From: Paracoccaceae bacterium
Lineage (GTDB): Bacteria; Pseudomonadota; Alphaproteobacteria; Rhodobacterales; Rhodobacteraceae
Direction: 5' to 3'
Length of the DNA: 7,876 nt
Assembly (NCBI GenBank): GCA_007131945.1
Contig: SLPP01000049.1
Span: forward strand, 1 to 7,876
The position numbers and the translations under genes are program-made. Position 1 is the stretch's first letter. Each line of letters begins with the position of its first letter. Shown here one piece after another: positions 1 to 7,102 of this stretch. The notes beneath the pieces are model-generated. The model saw only the letters and a program-made list of their open reading frames with translations, was not told the origin of the DNA and searched no databases.

Positions 1-554
1 TCCCGGTCCAGGGGCAGTTCGAGCTGGAGAAACGGGCCCGCCCGCATTCCCTGGCTGCGGAAGAAGGCGAGGTGCAGGAAGTCCGCGCGCGAGACCATGG
101 TGCGCACGGCGCCGACGCCGGACTGGCGGAAGGTGTCGCAGATGGCGCGAAAGAGCTGCTCGCCGACATGCTGCTGGCGCAGCCCGGCATCGACCGCGAG
201 GCGCAGCACCCAGCCGCAGGGTTCGGTGCCGAATTCCCAACTGCGGATCTCGCCGACGAGGAAGCCGACGAGCCGGCGGCCGCCCGTCTCCGAGGTCGGC
301 TCGGCGACCAGGATGAAGCGCTCGTCGGGCCGTCGGTCGAGGTAGCGCTCGAAGATGTCCTGCCAGTAGGCATGGCTGGCGGTCTCGCCGTGCTGCTGGT
401 CGAGGCGCACGACCTCGTCGAGATCGTCGGCCGTGGCCGGGCGGATGGCGACCGGCACCGTCGGGCCGCAGAGCGCGGTCGCATGCGCCTCCGACCGGGC
501 GAGCGGGGTGACCGCGCGCAGGACCGTGCCGCCGCCCTGATCTGGCTGGTTCAT
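1..554 (-). CDS. GNAT-family N-acetyltransferase (C-terminus beyond the window)
   Basis: This minus-strand frame stays open from an ATG at 554-552 to the window edge, giving 184 residues. They read as a GCN5-related acetyltransferase, which moves an acetyl group from acetyl-CoA to an amine. After an N-terminal lead of about 33 residues, the fold begins at VAIRPATADDLDEVVRLD (35-52). A strand RLVGFLVGEI (94-103) follows, then the acetyl-CoA binding motif A at about 117-138, where R126-QQHV-G131 is the R-x4-G form of the usual Q/R-x-x-G-x-G/A loop. The late strand and helix with the FFRSQGM stretch also fit the family. Few residues appear to be missing. An AAGGAG Shine-Dalgarno lies seven bases before the start. 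The gene diverges from a 4-hydroxybenzoyl-CoA reductase operon. In Rhodopseudomonas palustris an acetyltransferase (BadL) belongs to the benzoate regulon and, as I recall, acetylates aminobenzoates. A similar role here is inference; protein lysine acetylation is equally possible. Confidence 0.85.
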   Translation of the reverse strand, partial: MNQPDQGGGTVLRAVTPLARSEAHATALCGPTVPVAIRPATADDLDEVVRLDQQHGETASHAYWQDIFERYLDRRPDERFILVAEPTSETGGRRLVGFLVGEIRSWEFGTEPCGWVLRLAVDAGLRQQHVGEQLFRAICDTFRQSGVGAVRTMVSRADFLHLAFFRSQGMRAGPFLQLELPLDR

Positions 555-561
555 CGCGTCG

Positions 562-567
562 CTCCTT
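562..567 (-). promoter_or_regulatory. Ribosome binding site of the acetyltransferase
   Basis: On the minus strand the sequence reads AAGGAG, a full Shine-Dalgarno core, seven bases ahead of the ATG at 554. It supports this start over any later methionine. Confidence 0.75.
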
Positions 568-669
568 TTCGCCCCGGCAAGGGTCGGGATACAGGTTTTC
601 CGACGGCAGGCAAGGCCCGCGCCGGTCGCCGCGCGTCTCCCGGTCGCAGCTTCGCGGGTGGGAACGGGA

Positions 670-696
670 TTGCGTGCGCCCTTAAATTGGTATAGT
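670..696 (+). promoter_or_regulatory. Possible promoter of the hcr operon, overlapped by the palindrome
   Basis: TATAGT at 691-696 resembles a sigma-70 -10 box, and TTGCGT at 670-675 is a poor -35 with a 15-base gap. Using TAGTAA at 693-698 as the -10 gives a 17-base gap instead. Either way transcription would begin near 700-708, ahead of the hcrC start at 756. The weak -35 suggests a requirement for an activator, or a different sigma factor. This is a pattern match only. Confidence 0.3.
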
Positions 697-708
697 AATA
701 CCAAATTA
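683..708. promoter_or_regulatory. AT-rich 26-bp palindrome, probable operator between the divergent genes
   Basis: Two 11-base arms, taaattggtat and ataccaaatta, flank the four bases agta. They pair at 10 of 11 positions, and the inner seven (TTGGTAT / ATACCAA) pair perfectly. The element is the only clearly AT-rich stretch in a very GC-rich window and lies in the intergenic region between the acetyltransferase and the reductase operon. Its size and symmetry suit a dimeric repressor of the MarR, GntR or Rrf2 kind. In R. palustris the benzoate genes are controlled by BadR (MarR family) and BadM (Rrf2 family), but I cannot assign the protein from this site. The loop is too short and the T-run too weak for a terminator. 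A -10-like TATAGT sits inside it, so binding would block transcription of the operon. Confidence 0.7.
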
Positions 709-744
709 GCTGATTGAAGGAAAGCCCCCGAATTCCAAGGCAGC

Positions 745-749
745 AAAGG
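745..749 (+). promoter_or_regulatory. Ribosome binding site deciding the hcrC start
   Basis: AAAGG lies six bases before the ATG at 756. It favours this start over the in-frame TTG at 714, which would add 14 residues not expected in the family and would put the start only about ten bases after the predicted transcription start. Confidence 0.5.
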
Positions 750-755
750 CACCGC

Positions 756-1253
756 ATGACCCGAATCCTTCGTCTCACGCTGAACGGCCGCGCCCGCGCC
801 GACGCGGTCGCCGACAACCTTCTGCTGATCGACTATCTGCGCGACGCGGCGCGGCTGACCTCGGTCAAGCAGGGTTGCGACGGTGGCGAATGCGGCGCCT
901 GCCTGGTGCTGGTCGACGGAAGCCCGCGCCCGGCCTGCATCACGCTCGCCGCGCAGTGCGAAGGCGCCAAGGTCGAGACGCTGGAGGGGCTATCGGGCCC
1001 GGGCGGCGCGCTCTCGCCCCTGCAGCGGGCGTTCCACGAACGGCTCGGCGCGCAATGCGGCTTCTGCACGCCGGGAATGGTGGTCAGCGCCACGGCGCTC
1101 CTGCGCAAGACCAAGCGCCCGGACGAGGGCGCGATCCGCGCCGCGCTGGAGGGCAACCTGTGCCGCTGCACCGGCTACGTGAAGATCATCGACGCGGTGC
1201 AGACGGCCGCCGCCGAAATGGCCGCGGATCAGACCGCCGAGGCCGCCGGATGA
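756..1253 (+). CDS. hcrC: 4-hydroxybenzoyl-CoA reductase, gamma subunit (2 x [2Fe-2S])
   Basis: This 165-residue protein is the small iron-sulfur subunit of a xanthine dehydrogenase-family enzyme. It passes electrons between the flavin subunit and the molybdenum site. The N-terminal plant-ferredoxin-like domain (about 1-75) has C41, C46, C49 and C61 for one [2Fe-2S] cluster, in the block GCDGGECGAC. The C-terminal helical domain (about 85-155) has CGFC (C101, C104) and CRCTGY (C136, C138) for the second. All eight ligands are present. The length matches HcrC/HbaB of Thauera and Rhodopseudomonas, which are about 160 residues. The stop overlaps the hcrA start by four bases (ATGA). The fold alone would also fit other molybdenum hydroxylases; the assignment to 4-hydroxybenzoyl-CoA rests on the FAD subunit two genes downstream. 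It is known as hbaB in Rhodopseudomonas. Cytoplasmic; no Tat or Sec signal is visible. Confidence 0.9.
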   Translation: MTRILRLTLNGRARADAVADNLLLIDYLRDAARLTSVKQGCDGGECGACLVLVDGSPRPACITLAAQCEGAKVETLEGLSGPGGALSPLQRAFHERLGAQCGFCTPGMVVSATALLRKTKRPDEGAIRAALEGNLCRCTGYVKIIDAVQTAAAEMAADQTAEAAG

Positions 1254-3580
1254 ACGCCCCGGCCAGGACCGCGACCCGCGCCGCCGGGACGCGCACGCCG
1301 CTCGTCGACGGGATCGAGAAGGTCACCGGCCGCGCCCGCTTCACCGCCGACCTGGCCGGGGACGCGGCGGTCGCGCGCATCCTGCGCAGCCCCGTCGCGC
1401 ACGGGGTGATCCGCCGCATCGACACCACCGCGGCCGAGGCCCTGCCCGGCGTGCTGGCGGTGGTCACCGGCGCCGATTGCGCGCATCCCTTCGGCGTGCT
1501 GCCGATCGCGATGAACGAATACCCGATGGCGCGCGACCGCGTCCGCTACCGCGGCGAGCCGGTGGCCGCCGTCGCCGCCGTCGATGCCGCCACCGCCGCC
1601 CGGGCGCTGAAGGCGATCGAGTTGCAGATCGACCCGCTGCCGGCGTATTTCACCGCCACCGAGGCTCGGGCCCCCGATGCGGTCCTGCTGCACGACGACA
1701 AGCCCGGCAATGTCGAGCGCGAGGTGCACCATGTCTTCGGCGACCCCGATGCGGGGCTCGCCGAGGCCGACCTCGTGCGCACCGCCACCTTCACCTGCGC
1801 CGAGATCAACCACGCCCAGATGGAGCCCCACGCCGCCGTCGCCGAATGGGTGCCGGGCCGCGAGGAGCTGATCTTCCACTCGGTCACGCAGGTGCCGTTC
1901 TACACCCACAAGCACCTCGCCCGCTGCCTGGAGATGGATCCGGCGAAGATCCGGCTGGTGAAGCCCTTCGTCGGCGGCGGTTTCGGCTCGCGCACCGAGA
2001 CGCTGAACTTCGAGATCATCGCCGGGCTACTGGCGAGGCGCACTGGCGGGCGGGTGGCGCTGGTGCTCTCCCGCGAGGAGACGCTGATCAGCCATCGCGG
2101 CCGGCCCGAGACCGAGGTGACGCTGGCCCTGGGCATGCGCGCCGACGGCAGGCTGACCGCCTGCAAGGCCGAGGTGGTGATGCGCGGCGGCGCCTATGCC
2201 GGCTACGGGATCGTGACGATCCTCTACGCCGGCGCGCTCCTCCACGGGCTCTACGACCTGCCGAACATCCGCTACGACGGCTACCGCGTCTACGCCAACC
2301 TGCCGCCCTGCGGTGCGATGCGCGGCCACGGCACGGTCGATGTACGCCACGCCTTCGAGACGCTAGTGGACCGGATGGCGCACGAGCTAGACCTCGACCC
2401 CTTCACCGTGCGCCGGGCGAACCTGCTCGAGGCGCCGCTCTTCACCCCGAACGGGCTGATGGTGAACAGCTACGGCCTGCCCGACTGCCTCGACCGCGTC
2501 GAGGCGGCGAGCGGCTGGAAGGAGCGCCGGGGCAAGCTGGGGCCGGGGCGCGGGCTGGGCATGGCCTGCTCGCACTACGTCTCGGGCGCCGCCAAACCCG
2601 TGCACTGGACCGGCGAGCCGCATGCGGTCGTGGCGCTGCGGCTCGATTTCGACGGGGCGGTGACGGCGCTGACCGGCGCGCCCGAGATCGGCCAGGGCTC
2701 GTCGACGATGGTCGCGATCTCGGTCGCCGACACGCTCGGCATCGATGTCGGCCGCGTCCGTGTCGTCTGCGGCGACAGCGCCACGGTGCCCAAGGACAAC
2801 GGCGCCTATTCCTCGCGCATCACCTTCATGGTCGGCAACGCCGCGATCGGCGCCGCCCGCAACCTGCGCACGGAACTGGCGCAGGCGGCGGCAGCGAAGC
2901 TCGAGGCCGACCCCGCCGACATCGACTGCGCGGGCGAGGTCTTCTCGGTCCGCGGCAGCGCCCAGTCGCAACTCACCTGGGCCGAGGTCGTCGCCGCGGC
3001 GCTGGCCGTCGACGGGCCGATCACCGTCAAGGGCAGCTTCACCACGCCCGAGAAGGCGCAGGGCGGCGGCCATCGCGGCGGCGCGGTGGGTTCGACCATG
3101 GGCTTCAGCTACGCCGCGCAGGTGGTCGAGGCGACGGTGGATGTCGATCTCGGCCGGATCACCGTCGACAGGGTCTGGGTCGCGCTCGACTGCGGCTTCG
3201 CCATCAACCCCCTCGCCGTCGAGGGCCAGATCGAGGGCTCGGTCTGGATGGGCATGGGCCAGGCGCTTATGGAGGAGACGCGCTACGCCGAGGGCCTGCC
3301 GCTGCATGCGAGCCTCCTGGAATACCGCGTGCCGACCATCGCCGATTCGCCGCCCATAGAGGTGCATATCGTCGAAAGCGTCGATCCGCTGGGCCCTTTC
3401 GGCGCCAAGGAGGCGGGGGAAGGGGCGCTTTCGGGCTTCCCGCCGGCGCTGGCCGCGGCGGTGGCCGACGCGATCGGGCTCGACATGGACGCGCTGCCGC
3501 TCAGCCCCGATCGCGTGCTCGAGGCGCTGGTGGCGAAACGCCGCGCGGCGCAGCGGGCGAAGCGGAGGGAGGACGCATGA
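1250..3580 (+). CDS. hcrA: 4-hydroxybenzoyl-CoA reductase, alpha subunit (molybdopterin-binding)
   Basis: This 776-residue catalytic subunit would bind the molybdopterin cofactor and remove the phenolic hydroxyl of 4-hydroxybenzoyl-CoA to give benzoyl-CoA. An N-terminal a/b-hammerhead domain (about 16-130, starting TPLVDGIEKVTGRARFTADL) is followed by the two cofactor-binding domains. Visible family motifs are GGGFG (242-246), GAYAGYG (314-320), CGAMRGHG (354-361), GQGSS (481-485) and, near the C-terminus, GAKEAGEGAL with E724 at the place of the catalytic glutamate. The wording around PPCGAMRGHG and GAYAGYG resembles HcrA of Thauera (about 769 residues) more than xanthine dehydrogenase. The start is the ATG that overlaps the hcrC stop, and the end overlaps hcrB in the same ATGA manner. 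The gene appears intact. It corresponds to hbaC of Rhodopseudomonas. Confidence 0.9.
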   Translation: MNAPARTATRAAGTRTPLVDGIEKVTGRARFTADLAGDAAVARILRSPVAHGVIRRIDTTAAEALPGVLAVVTGADCAHPFGVLPIAMNEYPMARDRVRYRGEPVAAVAAVDAATAARALKAIELQIDPLPAYFTATEARAPDAVLLHDDKPGNVEREVHHVFGDPDAGLAEADLVRTATFTCAEINHAQMEPHAAVAEWVPGREELIFHSVTQVPFYTHKHLARCLEMDPAKIRLVKPFVGGGFGSRTETLNFEIIAGLLARRTGGRVALVLSREETLISHRGRPETEVTLALGMRADGRLTACKAEVVMRGGAYAGYGIVTILYAGALLHGLYDLPNIRYDGYRVYANLPPCGAMRGHGTVDVRHAFETLVDRMAHELDLDPFTVRRANLLEAPLFTPNGLMVNSYGLPDCLDRVEAASGWKERRGKLGPGRGLGMACSHYVSGAAKPVHWTGEPHAVVALRLDFDGAVTALTGAPEIGQGSSTMVAISVADTLGIDVGRVRVVCGDSATVPKDNGAYSSRITFMVGNAAIGAARNLRTELAQAAAAKLEADPADIDCAGEVFSVRGSAQSQLTWAEVVAAALAVDGPITVKGSFTTPEKAQGGGHRGGAVGSTMGFSYAAQVVEATVDVDLGRITVDRVWVALDCGFAINPLAVEGQIEGSVWMGMGQALMEETRYAEGLPLHASLLEYRVPTIADSPPIEVHIVESVDPLGPFGAKEAGEGALSGFPPALAAAVADAIGLDMDALPLSPDRVLEALVAKRRAAQRAKRREDA
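3564..3572 (+). promoter_or_regulatory. Strong ribosome binding site of hcrB
   Basis: GGAGGGAGG lies four bases before the hcrB ATG and within the last codons of hcrA. It allows re-initiation at the ATGA junction and confirms the 3577 start. Confidence 0.6.
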
Positions 3581-4566
3581 CCGAGGCCCTGGCCGACTTC
3601 ACCCTGCACCGGCCCGAGAGCCTGGAATCGCTCGCGATCCTGCGCCGCGCGGTACCCGAGGCGCGGCTGATCGCCGGCGGCACCGACCTGCTGCCCAACC
3701 TGCGGCGCGGCCTGGTGGACGCGCCGGCGCTGATCGACCTGACCGCCCTGCCCGACTTTGCCGAAATCGAGCCCTTGGCGCAAGGCGCGCTGCGACTGGG
3801 CGCGGGGCTGCGGCTTGCCGACCTCGCCCGCGCCCCGGAACTCGCCGGGCCGCGTCAGGCGGTCGCCGAGGCCGCGCGCGGCGTCGCCGGGCCGGCGCAT
3901 CGCAACGCCGCGACCCTTGGCGGCAATCTCTGCCAGGACACGCGTTGCCTCTACTACAACCAGTCGGACTGGTGGCGCGCGGCGAACGGCTACTGCCTGA
4001 AGTACCGTGGCGACACCTGCCACGTCGCGCCGCAGGGCAAGCGCTGCCGCGCCGCCTTCGCCTCGGACCTGGCCGCGCCCCTGATCGCGCTCGGCGCCGA
4101 GGTCGCGCTGGCCGGGCCTGTGGGCGAGCGGCGCCTGCCGCTCGCCGATCTCTACCGCGACGACGGCGCCGATCATCTGGCGCTGGCGCCGGGCGAGGTG
4201 CTCATTGCCGTTCACCTGCCTCCCTTCGCCGGCCTTTCGGCCTACGAGAAGGCCCGCCAGCGCCGGGCGATCGACTTCCCGATCGCCGGCGTCGGCGCGG
4301 CGCTGGCAAGGGTCACCGGCGGCTGGCGGCTCTCGCTCGCGGTCACCGGCACCGACAGCCGGCCGGTCGCCATCGCCGGGATCGACGATGCGCTGGACCT
4401 GCCGCTATCGGACGATATGCTTGCACGGATCGACAAGGCGGTACAGAAACAGGTCACACCGATGCGCAGCACCATGATCTCGTCGCATTACCGGCGGCTG
4501 GCGGCCTCGGCGCTGGCGCGAAGGCTGGCGCAGCGTCTGGCCGAACAGGCGCGCGACGCGCGATGA
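3577..4566 (+). CDS. hcrB: 4-hydroxybenzoyl-CoA reductase, beta subunit (FAD and extra [4Fe-4S])
   Basis: This 329-residue flavin subunit accepts electrons from a low-potential donor, ferredoxin in the studied enzymes, and passes them toward the molybdenum centre. The FAD-binding PCMH-type domain shows AGGTDLLPNLR (33-43) and RNAATLGGNLC (109-119), and a CO dehydrogenase flavoprotein C-terminal domain follows (about 220-325). Between them, residues 119-160 form an insertion rich in cysteine and aromatics. C124, C140, C148 and C157 are spaced 16, 8 and 9 residues apart. As I remember the Thauera aromatica structure, its [4Fe-4S] ligands are C122, C138, C146 and C155, the same spacing shifted by two. 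This insertion is the signature of 4-hydroxybenzoyl-CoA reductase and is lacking in ordinary xanthine and CO dehydrogenases. The stop overlaps the thioesterase start. Corresponds to hbaD. Confidence 0.92.
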   Translation: MTEALADFTLHRPESLESLAILRRAVPEARLIAGGTDLLPNLRRGLVDAPALIDLTALPDFAEIEPLAQGALRLGAGLRLADLARAPELAGPRQAVAEAARGVAGPAHRNAATLGGNLCQDTRCLYYNQSDWWRAANGYCLKYRGDTCHVAPQGKRCRAAFASDLAAPLIALGAEVALAGPVGERRLPLADLYRDDGADHLALAPGEVLIAVHLPPFAGLSAYEKARQRRAIDFPIAGVGAALARVTGGWRLSLAVTGTDSRPVAIAGIDDALDLPLSDDMLARIDKAVQKQVTPMRSTMISSHYRRLAASALARRLAQRLAEQARDAR

Positions 4567-4964
4567 GCCTTTTCCGGCTGGAGCATGTCGTCAGCTTCGG
4601 TGATTGCGACCCGGCGGGGATCGTCTTCTATCCGAATTTCTACGCCTGGGTGGACGCCTGTTTTCACGGCTATGTTCGCGCGCAGGGGGTCAGCCATGCG
4701 GTCGTCTGCCACGAACTCGGCGCGCGCGGGCTGGGGCTGATGGAGACGGGGATGCGCTTCCGCGCCCCGGCGCGCGACGGCGACGTGCTCTCCATATCCC
4801 TGGACGCGATCGACTGGTCCGAGCGCAGCTACCGCGCGAGCTACACCGCCCATGTCGGCGAGAGCCTGATCTTCGAAGGCTTCGAGACCCGCGGCATCTT
4901 CGTCGAGGTCGAGGGCCGCCTGCGCGCCGCGCCCGTCGCCCCGCTCAGGCGCTGGCTCGGCTGA
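4563..4964 (+). CDS. 4-hydroxybenzoyl-CoA-type acyl-CoA thioesterase (hotdog fold)
   Basis: This 133-residue protein is a small hotdog-fold thioesterase that splits an acyl-CoA into free acid and CoA. The N-terminal block FGDCDPAGIVFYPNFYAWVD (12-31) is nearly that of the 4-hydroxybenzoyl-CoA thioesterase of Pseudomonas CBS3. D16 falls where that enzyme has its catalytic aspartate (D17). Length is typical for a one-domain tetrameric member. The ATG overlaps the hcrB stop by four bases, so it is the fourth gene of the operon. Hydrolysis of 4-hydroxybenzoyl-CoA would oppose the reductase, so the natural role may be to relieve CoA trapping or to clear dead-end aryl-CoA analogues; this is inference. 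YbgC-like acyl-CoA thioesterases share the same motif, so the substrate is not proven by sequence. No Shine-Dalgarno stands out, which agrees with translational coupling. Confidence 0.87.
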   Translation: MSLFRLEHVVSFGDCDPAGIVFYPNFYAWVDACFHGYVRAQGVSHAVVCHELGARGLGLMETGMRFRAPARDGDVLSISLDAIDWSERSYRASYTAHVGESLIFEGFETRGIFVEVEGRLRAAPVAPLRRWLG

Positions 4965-5054
4965 CCGGCCCTGTCCTTTCGCGCCGGCCTGCCGTAATCC
5001 TTGACCGGAAGCCGGACGGGGCGCGTGGATGGCGGAAAACGGGCGAGGCGGCGG

Positions 5055-5978
5055 ATGCTGACGGAGGTGCTGGCCGCGCTCCTGCCGGTCGTTCTGCTCA
5101 TCGGCTTCGGGCTTTTCCTCCGCCGCCGGCAGCTTCTGCCCGACGCTTTCTGGCCGCAGGCCGAGTGGCTGGCCTATTTCGTGCTGCTGCCCGCGCTCTT
5201 CGTGCATGGGCTGGCGACCGCCGACCTGGGCGGCGTGCCGATCGGGCGGGTCTTCGCGGTGCTGATCGGGGCGATCGTGCTGACGGCCGGGCTGCTGCTG
5301 GCAGCGCGGCCGTGGATCGGCGTCGGCGGGCCGGCCTTCACCTCGGTCTTCCAGGGCGGGATCCGGTTCAACAACTATGTCGGCGTGATGGTGGCGACCG
5401 GGCTCTACGGGGCCGAAGGCACCGCGCTCGCAGCGCTCGCCAATGCCGCGATCGTGCCGACGGTCAACATCCTCTCGGTCCTCGCCTTCAGCCGCTACGG
5501 CATGGCGGCGGCGGGGCTGGGCCAGGTGCTCCGGCGGCTGGCGACCAACCCGCTGCTTCTGGCCAGCGCGCTCGGGCTCGTCCTGCAGCTCACCGGAACC
5601 GGCTTGCCCATCGGCATCGATGGCGCGCTCTCGGCGCTCGGCCAGGCGGCGCTGGCGATCGGGCTCGTCTGCGTCGGCGCGGGGCTGATGCTCGGCGCGC
5701 TGGGGCAGCATCTGCGCCCGATCGGCGCGAGCCTTCTCTTCAAGTTCGCCGTCCTGCCGGCGATCACGCTGCTGATCGCGCTCGCCGCCGGTCTGGCTGG
5801 CCGGGAGCTCGTGATCGTGCTCACCTTCCACGCCCTGCCAACGGCGACCTCGTCCTACATCCTCGCACGCCAGCTCGGCGGCGATCACGCTTTGATGGCC
5901 AACATCATCGCCGTGCAGACGGTGGTCGCGGCCGCCACGATCCCGCTCGCCATCGTCATTGCCGTGGCGCTGGGGTGA
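5055..5978 (+). CDS. AEC-family (auxin efflux carrier-type) membrane transporter
   Basis: This 307-residue protein is almost wholly hydrophobic, with about ten predicted membrane segments in two halves split near residues 145-160. It belongs to the AEC family of secondary carriers, which includes plant PIN/PILS-like proteins and bacterial YfdV and MdcF. The first segment begins at residue 4 and ends in RRR (23-25). The fourth carries QGGIRFNNYVG (100-110), a region conserved in bacterial members. The C-terminal ARQLGGDHALMANIIAVQT is also typical. The ATG at 5055 has GAGG six bases upstream; an in-frame start at 5001 would add a charged leader of 18 residues and is less likely. It lies 90 bp after the thioesterase in the same direction and could be co-transcribed. 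Bacterial members move organic anions; an aromatic acid or dicarboxylate is a guess from position only. Confidence 0.85.
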   Translation: MLTEVLAALLPVVLLIGFGLFLRRRQLLPDAFWPQAEWLAYFVLLPALFVHGLATADLGGVPIGRVFAVLIGAIVLTAGLLLAARPWIGVGGPAFTSVFQGGIRFNNYVGVMVATGLYGAEGTALAALANAAIVPTVNILSVLAFSRYGMAAAGLGQVLRRLATNPLLLASALGLVLQLTGTGLPIGIDGALSALGQAALAIGLVCVGAGLMLGALGQHLRPIGASLLFKFAVLPAITLLIALAAGLAGRELVIVLTFHALPTATSSYILARQLGGDHALMANIIAVQTVVAAATIPLAIVIAVALG

Positions 5979-6093
5979 TCGCCACCGACGGCGTAATCTG
6001 GCGGTCGGCTATGGCGACACGCGCGCGCCTGCGCTAAACATGGCCCGAAAGTGCGCCCGGCCTCTGGCTCGGCTGGGCGGCCCTGGCAGCGCG

Positions 6094-6104
6094 AAGGAAG
6101 GAAG
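6094..6104 (+). promoter_or_regulatory. Ribosome binding site of dusA (GTG start)
   Basis: A repeated AAGGAAGGAAG lies about 11 bases ahead of the GTG at 6116. It supports the non-ATG start, since no usable ATG lies before the conserved LSVAPMMDWTD block. Confidence 0.5.
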
Positions 6105-6115
6105 ACCCGCACGAC

Positions 6116-7098
<983 letters not shown>

Positions 7099-7102
<4 letters not shown>

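Noticed and set aside
72..695. Plus-strand open frame of 207 codons over the left end
   Set aside because: It is antisense to the acetyltransferase, which has a family match and a strong ribosome binding site.
714..755. TTG start that would extend hcrC by 14 residues
   Set aside because: The extension has no family counterpart, and the ATG at 756 has its own AAAGG at the right distance.
2387..3367. Minus-strand open frame of 326 codons opposite hcrA
   Set aside because: It mirrors the codon bias of hcrA, has no domain and lies wholly inside a clear gene.
1477..3576. Long open frame on the plus strand, in the same frame as hcrB, extending far upstream through hcrA
   Set aside because: It is a GC-rich shadow of hcrA with arginine- and alanine-rich low-complexity sequence and no recognisable domain; only the part from 3577 is a real gene.
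5001..5054. TTGACC as a -35 box, or an 18-residue N-terminal extension of the transporter
   Set aside because: No -10 box follows at a proper distance, and the extra residues are charged and not part of the AEC family.
4965..5054. Possible terminator after the thioesterase
   Set aside because: Only very short GC pairings are present, with no U-run after them.
4488..5888. Minus-strand open frame of 466 codons opposite the thioesterase and transporter
   Set aside because: Its composition (R, Q, D, E and P rich) is that of an antisense frame to GC-rich genes, it spans two well-supported genes and an intergenic gap, and it resembles no family.
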